Assembly (NCBI RefSeq): GCF_024436435.1
Contig: NZ_JAFMZP010000001.1
Span: 434,001-498,000, forward strand
Direction of reading: 5' to 3'
Length of the DNA stretch: 64,000 nucleotides
From: Desertivirga xinjiangensis
GTDB lineage: Bacteria > Bacteroidota > Bacteroidia > Sphingobacteriales > Sphingobacteriaceae
The translations under genes were made by a program, and so were the position numbers. Under the pieces are notes generated by a model. That model had not been told where the DNA came from. It saw only the letters and a program-made list of their open reading frames with translations, and did not search any database. Position 1 is the stretch's first letter. The number at the start of each line of letters is the position of its first letter. Shown one piece after another: positions 26,996 through 35,490 of the stretch.

Positions 26996-28363
26996 TTAAG
27001 CTTTTTCTTGAAGTACGGGCAGTAAAATCATCATTTCAGTTCCTACTCGTTCTTCCGAGCGAATGCCAATAGAACCTTTGTGAAGCCGTATGATATTAAG
27101 AGTAAGTGGCAGGCCGATACCGTAGCCTTCGAATTCTGAGGTATTAGAGGCTCGGAAAAATGGCTCGAATATATGCTGTTGTTCCTGCTCCGGAATACCA
27201 ATGCCCTTGTCTGTTACAGAAAGTAATATTCTACCATTCTCAGAACTTAGTTTTATAGTTACCAATTGATTATTCGAATATTTGCATGCGTTCAACACGA
27301 TATTGCTGATTGCCAGATGCAAGAGGTTCGTATTTCCCTCGGTACACATATGAGCTTCATTTTGTGGAAGCGATTCGAAATCCATATCAATATTACAGTC
27401 AGGTTCGATCTTTCGTACAGAATCGATCACAGTCCAGACCAGTTCATCAACCCGTATTTTTTGCCAGTTCTGTTTTTTTCCATCGAAACCTGATTGTGCC
27501 AGGCCGAGTAAACTCTCTAAAATATTGTTAAGTTTCTCAGCTTCAGACAGAATGTTTTTTCCAGATCTTACTATTGCCTCCGGAAGATTGTCTGTGCTTA
27601 ATAATAACTCAGTTTCGCTTGTTATGATAGTAAGCGGAGTTCGTAATTCATGAGAGGCATTACTTACAAAGTTATTTTGGGTTTCAAATGCCGTCTCCAA
27701 CCGGGTAAGCATATTATTAAAAGTAAGTACCAGTTCTGCTATTTCATCTTTGCCCAGAACTTCCGGAAGCCTGGAATGCAGATTGTTCGCAGAAATGCTT
27801 TTAACGCTTTTAATAATTGATCGTACGGGACTTATGGTATAATAAGAGAATATTTTTCCGGCGATATAAGCCAGAATTATTGATACCATAAAACAAACAA
27901 AGAGCACCTTTCGTAGTTCGGCCAGTTCCTTAAAACCGTAAGGGTCTGCCGCCGAAACGATCACAAGGAAATTACCGCGAGAGGTTTTAAAAAATGAGCC
28001 GGCATAAAAACGGTTCCCTTCGTTATATCTGGATTTGCCATTCTTGAAAATGGAGTTGTAAAAGCTTTGCGGCGCATCTACTGGCTTACGTGGTAAATTA
28101 CCATTCTTGTCTAATTTTACGATATAGTCTTGCTCTTCGGAAAGTTTTTCAAGGTACTTATTCCTTACTTCCTGATAGGCTACCGACTTCTCATCTGAAT
28201 AAATGTTGATCTGTGCGGTGAGGTTAACCCTCGCCTCCAGACGCTCGAAAAAGTCTTCGAAATTAAACTCGGCAACAAAGTAAAATATCGAAGCATGCAG
28301 CAGAACCAGCCCGGTTGTTGATATGAAAAAGAAAAGAAGGGTGATCTTAGTTTGAATTCTCAT
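26996..28363 (-). CDS. Sensor histidine kinase
   Basis: A 455-residue kinase. Two membrane helices (about 8-30 and 152-172) enclose a periplasmic domain of about 120 residues. A HAMP linker follows (about 173-225), then the phospho-acceptor H238 in VSNASHELRTPLTI, then ATPase boxes N (NACKYSNN), G1 (DKGIGIP) and G2 (GYGIGLPL). It overlaps the response regulator gene by 17 bases. The layout is typical of CusS/QseC-like copper or envelope-stress kinases, but the periplasmic sensor gives no signal identity. Confidence 0.95.
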   Translation of the reverse strand: MRIQTKITLLFFFISTTGLVLLHASIFYFVAEFNFEDFFERLEARVNLTAQINIYSDEKSVAYQEVRNKYLEKLSEEQDYIVKLDKNGNLPRKPVDAPQSFYNSIFKNGKSRYNEGNRFYAGSFFKTSRGNFLVIVSAADPYGFKELAELRKVLFVCFMVSIILAYIAGKIFSYYTISPVRSIIKSVKSISANNLHSRLPEVLGKDEIAELVLTFNNMLTRLETAFETQNNFVSNASHELRTPLTIITSETELLLSTDNLPEAIVRSGKNILSEAEKLNNILESLLGLAQSGFDGKKQNWQKIRVDELVWTVIDSVRKIEPDCNIDMDFESLPQNEAHMCTEGNTNLLHLAISNIVLNACKYSNNQLVTIKLSSENGRILLSVTDKGIGIPEQEQQHIFEPFFRASNTSEFEGYGIGLPLTLNIIRLHKGSIGIRSEERVGTEMMILLPVLQEKA

Positions 28364-29054
28364 ATCCGGCTTCTTCTTTGAAAATATAGCCCATGCCGAA
28401 CACGGTATGAATTAGTTTTATGGGATAATTGTTGTCCACTTTTTTTCGTAGATAATTCACATACACATCAACCACATTCGTTCCCATATTAAAGTCGATA
28501 TTCCAGACATTCTCCAGGATTTGGATCCGGGAAAGGACTTTATTCTGATTCTGTATAAAGTATTCCAGCAGGCGGTACTCTGTAGCCGTCAGGCTTAGCG
28601 GTTTATCGTAGCGCTTGGCTATCTTAGAGGTAAAATCGACCTCGAGTCCTGCAATCAGCGTTTTCGTACTTGCAGCAACCGGTGCTTTACTTCTCCTGAT
28701 AAGAGACCTGATCCGTGCTTCCAGTTCGGCAAATTTGAAAGGCTTTACCAGATAGTCGTCAGCGCCACTGTCCAGGCCGGTGATAATATTTTCAGTGCTG
28801 CCAAGGGCAGTCAGCATCAATACCGGAATGTTTTCGTTCTTTTTTCGCAGCTCCCTGCAAACCTGAATGCCATTTATTCCCGGCAGCATTATATCAAGGA
28901 TAACCAGATCAAAATTATATTTGGTAGCCATTTCTAATCCGATGGATCCATCAGCGGCCACGGTAATTTCCATTCCGGCTTCGCTCAGCCCCCTCACAAC
29001 AACAGAAACTAACCCCGGCTCATCTTCTATCAACAAGATTTTCATGTTTGGCAT
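28347..29054 (-). CDS. OmpR/PhoB-type response regulator
   Basis: A 235-residue regulator. The receiver domain has acidic E10-D11, the phospho-acceptor D54 in LVILDIMLPGING, T82 and K104. The C-terminal winged helix (about 135-230) carries SLTATEYRLLEYFIQNQNKV and GTNVVDVYVNYLRKKVD. Its partner is the kinase downstream, whose start overlaps it by 17 bases. Targets are not evident; nearby bestrophin and UspA genes are candidates by distance only. Confidence 0.96.
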   Translation of the reverse strand: MPNMKILLIEDEPGLVSVVVRGLSEAGMEITVAADGSIGLEMATKYNFDLVILDIMLPGINGIQVCRELRKKNENIPVLMLTALGSTENIITGLDSGADDYLVKPFKFAELEARIRSLIRRSKAPVAASTKTLIAGLEVDFTSKIAKRYDKPLSLTATEYRLLEYFIQNQNKVLSRIQILENVWNIDFNMGTNVVDVYVNYLRKKVDNNYPIKLIHTVFGMGYIFKEEAGYENSN

Positions 29055-29212
29055 GCCGAAAAATATTACTTTCTATTTGGAATTTGTCTTTTTTCAAGAT
29101 ACTTGACTGAAAAATGACTATAAATGCATTTTCATTCAATATATGTCCACGCCGACTGATTTTTACCTACAAATTAGACGGTAAGTTGTTTTAAGCGTTC
29201 CGGAAAGAAAAT

Positions 29213-29371
29213 TCAGGATAGTGCCGGTAGCTCATTAAGATTAATAGTCCTTTCTTTGTATTTTATCCGCGATTCATCAAGATGTTTTTTGGAAATCCGG
29301 GCAAAATAATTCGGATCGCTATACCCGCAAAAATAAGCCACCTCATTAACAGGCATATTGTTTCCAAGCAT
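29213..29371 (-). pseudogene. Remnant of an AraC-type helix-turn-helix domain
   Basis: The minus strand codes for a 52-residue piece with VNEVAYFCGYSDPNYFARIS, the second helix-turn-helix of an AraC regulator, and a natural C-terminus. No effector domain or first helix-turn-helix lies upstream: the frame meets foreign sequence at about 29371. In Bacteroidota such domains end hybrid two-component or AraC proteins. This is a truncated fossil. Confidence 0.75.
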
Positions 29372-29520
29372 TTACCGTTGCGCGTTTTAGTCAGAATTCG
29401 TTTTTACCTCGCAAAGATGACCCTCAGGAAAGATTAAATTTGGTTGACAGATACGCTCAAAAGGCAGAAGAGCTTAACGAAAAATTGAAATCAATAAAAA
29501 CGAATCCTTTCAAAAAGTAG
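29371..29520 (+). pseudogene. C-terminal fragment of an unidentified gene
   Basis: A plus-strand frame of about 49 codons, opening FTVARFSQNSFLPRKDDP and ending with the Lys-rich NPFKK before TAG, has coding character but no start codon, and is closed upstream by a stop at 29347-29349. Its 5' edge coincides with the broken edge of the AraC remnant. I do not recognise the parent family. Confidence 0.5.
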
Positions 29521-29761
29521 TTGTAGGTGGATTTGATTTGAGATAGTTTATTTTGACAATGCTAATAAAATTATCGATTTGCTGATTTTATTTCAATGTT
29601 GTCTGTGTATGAATGTCTTTTTTGTTCGAAATATATCAATATAATGAAAAGTTTGCTAAAAAGTGATCATTGATGCGGGTGGCAGGGTGGTAGTTTTATA
29701 AATTGTTCATTATTTTACTGAATTTGTCTTTATAACGCTGTTTTTTTCTGCTAAAAATCGT
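29521..29761. other. Non-coding A/T-rich stretch before the sigma factor
   Basis: No open frame, hairpin or repeat was found here apart from AT-rich sequence that probably forms the upstream promoter region of the ECF sigma gene. The whole gap between the response regulator start and the sigma start (29055-29787) holds only this and the two remnants. Confidence 0.5.
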
Positions 29762-29769
29762 TAAGTTTG
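29762..29769 (+). promoter_or_regulatory. -7 box TAAGTTTG before the first PUL sigma gene
   Basis: The sequence TAAGTTTG matches TAnnTTTG. It predicts a transcript start near 29776, so a start codon upstream of that (TTG at 29767) cannot be used, which favours GTG at 29788. Confidence 0.6.
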
Positions 29770-29787
29770 GTTAAACTTAAAATCTTG

Positions 29788-30357
29788 GTGGCGGAATATA
29801 GAAGTTATACAGACGATGTCCTGTTGGATCGGCTGATTCACGAGGATAAGTATGCATTCGAAGAGATTTACAGGCGGTACTGGGGACCAATGTACCAGTC
29901 TGCTTACAATATTTTGAGAGAAAAAGAAGCGTGTATGGATATTGTACAGGAGCTTTTTGTCTGGATTTGGTCGCATCATTCTGAGTTGAAAATAAATTCT
30001 TTAAAGGGATATCTTCTAAGTGCTGTAAAGTTTAAGGTTGCAAATTACATACGGGACGGAAAAATTCATAGCTCAGTTTTTGAAGAAATCAGACGTATTG
30101 GAGAACCATTAGTGCTTCCTGATGAAAAAACCGAGCTCGAAGAACTCTTGACAATTATAAGCCGGTTTACAAATATGCTTCCGGTGAAGTGCAGGGAGGT
30201 ATTTATTTTAAGCAGGGAGGAACATCTTACTAACAGGGAAATAGCTGACCGTTTAGGTGTATCTGTAAAAACTGTTGAAAATCAAATGACAATAGCACTC
30301 AGAAAGCTGCGTTCATCTCTGGCTCGTTTTTCATCTTTTCTATTGTTGTTCTTCTGA
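29788..30357 (+). CDS. ECF RNA polymerase sigma factor (PUL type)
   Basis: About 189 residues from GTG at 29788 (product beginning MAEYRSYTDDVLLDRLI); the longer frame from TTG at 29767 overlaps the -7 box. Region 2 is seen in FEEIYRRYWGPMYQSAYNIL and ACMDIVQELFVWIWS, region 4 in HLTNREIADRLGVSVKTVEN. It belongs to the Bacteroidota ECF group that works with FecR anti-sigma factors and STN-bearing SusC receptors. Both partners follow downstream. The gap to the FecR gene is unusually long (380 bases) and holds a structured element. Confidence 0.93.
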   Translation: MAEYRSYTDDVLLDRLIHEDKYAFEEIYRRYWGPMYQSAYNILREKEACMDIVQELFVWIWSHHSELKINSLKGYLLSAVKFKVANYIRDGKIHSSVFEEIRRIGEPLVLPDEKTELEELLTIISRFTNMLPVKCREVFILSREEHLTNREIADRLGVSVKTVENQMTIALRKLRSSLARFSSFLLLFF

Positions 30358-30737
30358 GCCCCCTCTTTCCCTGAGGAACCACGGAGAACACTTTTAATGC
30401 TTTTGTCTGTCCTTAGGAGTTCCGGAGGAGCTCTAGGGGTTCAGAAATGAAAAGGAGTCTCCTACTCCGTTGAAGCGCTATACAAAACGCCTGAGGAGTC
30501 GGAGACTCTCTCTAATTGGTTGATCCTAGTCCCTGGCGCGCTTGAGCCCCGGCTACAGACTAAGGACAGCGCCGGGGAACCAACATATATTTCTCCTTGC
30601 TTTCTCTGTGATCTCCTGAACAATTCCATTTCTTAACCCATCCCTGCCGATATACCTCTTTAAAATAATGTTAATTTTTTTTTAACTTTTTAGGGGTTGC
30701 CTTGCTTTTGTGTGCCTTGATATGTAGAAGGCACAAA
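30358..30737. other. Structured non-coding element between sigma and fecR
   Basis: A relatively GC-rich stretch without a gene. CTGTCCTTAG (30407-30416) pairs with CTAAGGACAG (30560-30569), a perfect 10-base match; inside it GAGTCTCCTACTCC (30455-30468) pairs with 30495-30508 with one mismatch; CCCCGGC (30547-30553) pairs with GCCGGGG (30571-30577). The remaining 160 bases to the fecR start are AT-rich and likely hold its promoter or leader. Candidate structured RNA, repeat or MITE-like insertion. Confidence 0.55.
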
Positions 30738-31949
30738 ATGGACAAACAGGAATTTTATAAACTGGCACAAAAAATAAGCGAGGGAAAAGCATCTGAGCGC
30801 GAGATCTCGCTTTATAATTACTACTACAATCAACTTCAGAAGATTAATAGTAGCAAGAATGAAGAGTCGCACGATACTGAGGAATTAAGAAATGAAATTT
30901 GGTCGCGGATCGAAGGCGATATAGATAGTGAAACAAATGATGATGTTCCGGTAAGATCCATTACTTTTCAAAGGTATAGAGTTGCGGCAGCAGTGGTCTT
31001 ATTGATTATGTCGGCAGCACTGTTTTTCGTGATGAAGCCGGATGATAAAACTTCTGTTACAGCTAAGAAAGCGGATGTCCGCTATAAAAATGATATTGCG
31101 CCCGGCAAGAATAAAGCGGTGCTGACACTGGCAGATGGTTCCAGTTTGGTGCTCGACGAATCCCAAAAAGGAACCCTTGCCGAGCAAGGGGCTTCAAAAA
31201 TTAAAAAAACTGCCGACGGTTCTCTGATATATTCCCCCGGGGGGCAATCCTCAGATGAATCTAAACGAGAAGTGTTTAATGTTATCAGTATTCCTAAAGG
31301 AGGCCAGTATAATCTTACGCTTTCTGATGGAACCAGGGTTTGGTTAAATGCCTCATCTTCGCTGAAATTTCCCGCATGCTTTAATGAAAAAGAGCGGGTA
31401 GTAGAATTAGAGGGAGAGGCGTACTTCGAAGTAGCAAAAAAGCTAGCTAAGGGCAGCTCCGGGAGGATACCTTTTTTAGTTAAAACCGCCAGTCAAACAG
31501 TTGAGGTTTTGGGCACACATTTCAACGTTAAAGCTTACCAGGATGATATTGAAACTAAAACAACCTTGCTCGAAGGAAGCGTTCGTGTTAAGCCAGTTTT
31601 AAGCACAGTGAAAAACCAGCAAACGGTTAAGTCTCAACTTCTCGTTCCGGGGCAGCAGTCTGTCCTTCTGACCTCCTCACATTCTGTTAGTGTAAGCGAG
31701 GTTGATACGGAAGAAGCCATAGCCTGGAAAAACGGAATGTTCTATTTTAATAACACTGACCTGAAAGCCATTATGACGCAGCTGTCCCGGTGGTACGATA
31801 TCAACGTTGATATACAAGAGATGCCATCAAAACAATTCAATGGAATTTTGTCCCGCAATGTAAAATTGTCTAAGGTGCTTGATATGATGGAAAAAACAAG
31901 TGGCCTCAAGTTTAAAATCGAAGGAAGGAGGGTTTCTATGATGCCTTGA
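30738..31949 (+). CDS. FecR-family anti-sigma factor
   Basis: About 403 residues from ATG at 30738; an earlier in-frame start at 30702 adds 12 unlikely residues. A cytoplasmic N-terminal domain binds the sigma factor, a membrane helix lies near residues 76-96 (AAAVVLLIMSAALFFVM), and the periplasmic part holds the FecR domain (PKGGQYNLTLSDGTRVWLNA, then VLGTHFNVKAYQDD and LLEGSVRV) and a C-terminal DUF4974 region. In the family, the periplasmic part touches the STN domain of the SusC receptor and releases the sigma factor on substrate binding. Confidence 0.95.
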   Translation: MDKQEFYKLAQKISEGKASEREISLYNYYYNQLQKINSSKNEESHDTEELRNEIWSRIEGDIDSETNDDVPVRSITFQRYRVAAAVVLLIMSAALFFVMKPDDKTSVTAKKADVRYKNDIAPGKNKAVLTLADGSSLVLDESQKGTLAEQGASKIKKTADGSLIYSPGGQSSDESKREVFNVISIPKGGQYNLTLSDGTRVWLNASSSLKFPACFNEKERVVELEGEAYFEVAKKLAKGSSGRIPFLVKTASQTVEVLGTHFNVKAYQDDIETKTTLLEGSVRVKPVLSTVKNQQTVKSQLLVPGQQSVLLTSSHSVSVSEVDTEEAIAWKNGMFYFNNTDLKAIMTQLSRWYDINVDIQEMPSKQFNGILSRNVKLSKVLDMMEKTSGLKFKIEGRRVSMMP

Positions 31950-32002
31950 TGATTACCCTAAATGCAGTTCTCTGTATACGAGAGCTTAAAGGTCATAAAA
32001 AA

Positions 32003-32022
32003 ACCCGCCTGTGGAAAGGCGG
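32003..32022. repeat. GC-rich hairpin between fecR and susC (first locus)
   Basis: CCCGCCT, a 6-base loop, then AGGCGGG: a perfect 7-base stem preceded by seven A residues. On the minus strand it reads as an intrinsic terminator with U-run; on the plus strand it may be a leader or mRNA processing hairpin. A similar hairpin stands at the same place in the second locus. Confidence 0.6.
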
Positions 32023-32123
32023 GCAGGTCGCAGGTGGTGGAACACCAACGACAATAAGGCCTTTCAACATTTTAATACCAGCGAAGTAAAAAATGCTATT
32101 TGATCACCTTAATATACAAATGT

Positions 32124-35100
32124 ATGAATTCTAATGTTCGCAACAAGGGAATGCGCTGCCCCTGTATTCCAGCAAATCTCAGTTGCCACCCGCTTTTACT
32201 CAAAGTTTTGCTAACTATGAAGCTCGCTACTATTTTAACCATAATAACCTGTTTCCAGGTCCGGGCAGGTGTTTTTTCACAGCAGATCAGTCTGGCTATG
32301 AAAAAAGCTCCCCTTGAGAAAGTGATAAAGGAAATTAGGAAACAAAGTGGTTACACTTTTTTCTATGATGCAGTGTATCTGAAAAAGGCGGCTCCCGTAA
32401 GTCTTGACGTTAACAAGGTTTCGGTAGAAGAAGCTTTAGAAAAAATCTTCTCTACTCAATCATTTACCTGGGAGATCCTGGATAAAACGATCATCATTAA
32501 ACCCGCAGATGTGAATAAAAGGACGGTTCATAAAGTCCCGCCGATCACGCTGAGAGGAAAGGTCACTGATGCGCAAGGTGTTCCTTTACCTGGTGCTACC
32601 ATAAAAGTTAAAAACTCCAATAAAGCTGTAGCAGCTGATGTAAACGGCAATTTTATCCTTGAGGGGGTCGAGGATAACGCTGTACTGGTAGTATCATACA
32701 CAGGCTTTACAAACCTGGAGATGCCGGTAAACGGTCGCGCAGAGCTTGCCATAATATTGCAGGAAGATCTGCAAAACCTCAGCGAAGTAGTAGTGGTAGG
32801 ATACAGTGCCCGGAAAAAAGCTGAGCTCACCAGTGCGGTGAGTACAGTTTCTGCCGCAGAACTAAACGACGTTACTACAAATAATGTCGGCTCCATGCTT
32901 CAGGGAAAGGTGGCAGGTTTGCAGGTGATCAATAATTCAGGTGCTCCTGGTGCTGCCCCTGAAATACGGCTGCGGGGGGTATCCTCAGTTAATGCATCAC
33001 AAACCCCGCTTACTGTAGTAGATGGTATTATTGGGGGGAATTATGATCCGAACGATGTAGAGAATATTACAATCCTTAAAGATGCCGGAGCTACAGCCAT
33101 GTATGGATCTCAGGCGAATGCAGGGGTGATCATTGTAACCACTAAAAGTGCAAAAACAGATAAGACTAGTTTCGAAGCAAAGCTGACAAGCGGTTTCCGG
33201 ACCGCTGAATTCGGCAAAATGGATATGATGAGCGGGGGAGAACTTTATGAGCATCAGAAAGAGTTCTACAGGGATTATATAGTTGGCGCTGCAGACAATT
33301 CCTACAAAGTCGATCTCATCAAGTTTTACGCGGAGCGACCTCTTGAACTACGTTCACAGAATTATAACTGGGTCGACGAATCTTTTACGCCTGCCCCTGT
33401 GAACAATTTTTACTTTTCAGCAAGTGGTAAAACGCAAAAGGCCAGTTACTACGTAGGTGCCTCTTATTATAATGAAGAAGGAACTTTTATGAATACCAAC
33501 TTCCAACGTCTTAACTTAAGAGCCAATTCGAAGTATCACTTCACAAAGAAATTAAATGTCACAAATAATATCAATTTAAGCGGCTCTCTCAGTAAAAGTT
33601 ATGATTATATGGACATGTACTATTCTTTCTTGAACATGCCCTGGGACAATCCATATGATGCAGCTGGGAAGCCGGTGTATGTAGATGGCACGTCTACATT
33701 TAAATGGTGGTCAAGAGATAAAATAAACCCGGTACATACCGTAGAAAATTCAGACCACTCCTCTAAAAGCTTTGATCTGAACTACGACCTTGGAGCTAAT
33801 TATACCATTACAAACTGGCTTACCTTTTCCAGTTCTAACCGTTTTGCGGCAGGCTTCAATAAAGGCGTCAACTTTATTTCACCCCTCGCTGCAGGAACAT
33901 ATAATAAGGAAGGCTTTCTTGATGAATTGAATACTCTTAATTATGGCTTGGTATCAAACCAGCTATTGCGATTCAATTTTGACCTTGGCGAGCACAGCCT
34001 TGACGGATTAGCTGGCGTGGCCCTGGAAAATGGACGTACTGAACTTTCGGGAGCACAGGGGCGTGGTTTACCCGAGGGTTTGAGAGTACTTAACGTGGTT
34101 TCGAGCAACCAGCTGGTGGACGGTTCATTTGAAAAGAGAATACTCCAGTCTTTTATTTCGCAGGTAAACTATAGTTACAAAGACAAATATTTTTTAACCG
34201 GCTCATACCGGATTGATGGCTCTTCAGCTTTTCCCGAAGGTAACCAGGTTGCCGGATTTCCTGCCGTTTCTGCCGCATGGCAGCTAAACAAAGAAGATTT
34301 CCTAAGTGCAAACCGGATCATCGATAACCTGAAGTTACGTGCCAGCTATGGAGTAACCGGTACCCAGGATATCGGAGCTTCAAGATTCCTTGGCTTGTTT
34401 TCTCTGAATACACAATATAACTCATTACCGGGAGCAACTCCTTACCAACTGCCTAACCCACTCCTTACGTGGGAGAGCAAACATCAATATAATGCTGGTG
34501 TCGATCTTGGCTTGTTTAAACGACTTAATATTTCATTTGACGCTTACCATAACGTAACAAAAAATCTTTTGCTGCAAGTTTCGCAACCCCTTTCTATCGG
34601 CTTTGAGCAGCTTTGGCAAAATGCAGGGCAGATTATTAATGATGGGCTTGAGCTTACCATTAACTCCAGCAATATTAAATCGCGCGACTTTCAATGGAAC
34701 TCTGACCTCACTGTTAATTTCAACAGTAATAAGCTGAAGCATTTACCTGGAGAGTTTATCCGAACTGGATCATGGAGTATTTCTCAGATCTACAGAAATG
34801 GGGGTAATTTGTATGAGTTTTATATGCCAAAATGGAGAGGGGTTGATTCTCAGACTGGTGCTCCACTATGGGAGAGGCTCATTGAAGATGAAGATGGCAA
34901 TGTTGTAGCCCGGGAAACAACTTCCGAGTATTCTCAGGCAACACTTCAGGAAGTAGGATCAGCACTGGCAAAATATCAGGGTGGTTTTAATAACTATTTC
35001 AGCTACAAGAGCTTTGGTCTCCGGATAAATGCCTATTTCAACTATGGGAATAAAGTGTTCAGTAACAACCTTCGTTTTGTAATGAATGATGGTCACGAGC

Positions 35101-35480
35101 CATACTATAACCAGTTACGGTTGCCTGATGACGCGGTAGTTTGGACCCAACCTGGTGATATTGCTACAGAACCAAGCCCTCAGAACGCAGCCAACTCTAC
35201 AGAAACTTCTACGAGATATCTTAAGAACGGCGGCTATTTTACCATCAGAAATGTAGCGTTGTCTTACTCCTTGCCCAAATCAATAGTGAAGCGAATGAAA
35301 TTTGAAAGCCTTACTGTATCCTTAACAGCGGATAACGTTTACACCTTCACTAACTTCCTAGGCCAGGATCCTCAAACGACTATTACTCTTACTCCAGCCA
35401 GTTTTGCAACCCCGGGAGTATCTGATTTTAAATATCCCAACAACAGGCAATATTTATTAAACATTAACTGCAGGTTCTAA
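32124..35480 (+). CDS. SusC/RagA TonB-dependent receptor with N-terminal STN domain
   Basis: 1118 residues from ATG at 32124; an in-frame TTG at 32100 is less likely. A long N-terminal leader ends with a signal peptide (TILTIITCFQVRAGVFSQ). An STN domain follows (LEKVIKEIRKQSGYTFFYDA), then a CarboxypepD_reg-like domain (RGKVTDAQGVPLPGATIKV), a plug (LRGVSSVNASQTPLTVVDG) and the barrel ending NINCRF, with a terminal Phe. The STN domain means it signals through the adjacent FecR and sigma factor as well as importing glycan. SusD follows after 10 bases. Substrate unknown. Confidence 0.97.
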   Translation: MNSNVRNKGMRCPCIPANLSCHPLLLKVLLTMKLATILTIITCFQVRAGVFSQQISLAMKKAPLEKVIKEIRKQSGYTFFYDAVYLKKAAPVSLDVNKVSVEEALEKIFSTQSFTWEILDKTIIIKPADVNKRTVHKVPPITLRGKVTDAQGVPLPGATIKVKNSNKAVAADVNGNFILEGVEDNAVLVVSYTGFTNLEMPVNGRAELAIILQEDLQNLSEVVVVGYSARKKAELTSAVSTVSAAELNDVTTNNVGSMLQGKVAGLQVINNSGAPGAAPEIRLRGVSSVNASQTPLTVVDGIIGGNYDPNDVENITILKDAGATAMYGSQANAGVIIVTTKSAKTDKTSFEAKLTSGFRTAEFGKMDMMSGGELYEHQKEFYRDYIVGAADNSYKVDLIKFYAERPLELRSQNYNWVDESFTPAPVNNFYFSASGKTQKASYYVGASYYNEEGTFMNTNFQRLNLRANSKYHFTKKLNVTNNINLSGSLSKSYDYMDMYYSFLNMPWDNPYDAAGKPVYVDGTSTFKWWSRDKINPVHTVENSDHSSKSFDLNYDLGANYTITNWLTFSSSNRFAAGFNKGVNFISPLAAGTYNKEGFLDELNTLNYGLVSNQLLRFNFDLGEHSLDGLAGVALENGRTELSGAQGRGLPEGLRVLNVVSSNQLVDGSFEKRILQSFISQVNYSYKDKYFLTGSYRIDGSSAFPEGNQVAGFPAVSAAWQLNKEDFLSANRIIDNLKLRASYGVTGTQDIGASRFLGLFSLNTQYNSLPGATPYQLPNPLLTWESKHQYNAGVDLGLFKRLNISFDAYHNVTKNLLLQVSQPLSIGFEQLWQNAGQIINDGLELTINSSNIKSRDFQWNSDLTVNFNSNKLKHLPGEFIRTGSWSISQIYRNGGNLYEFYMPKWRGVDSQTGAPLWERLIEDEDGNVVARETTSEYSQATLQEVGSALAKYQGGFNNYFSYKSFGLRINAYFNYGNKVFSNNLRFVMNDGHEPYYNQLRLPDDAVVWTQPGDIATEPSPQNAANSTETSTRYLKNGGYFTIRNVALSYSLPKSIVKRMKFESLTVSLTADNVYTFTNFLGQDPQTTITLTPASFATPGVSDFKYPNNRQYLLNINCRF

Positions 35481-35490
35481 ACTCACATAT

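Noticed and set aside
29100-29212. A small gene between the response regulator and the AraC remnant
   Set aside because: No frame of useful length with a start codon is present.
32003-32100. A possible riboswitch or amino-acid attenuator between fecR and susC
   Set aside because: Only a short hairpin and a GGTGG-rich stretch are seen; no known riboswitch core was recognised.
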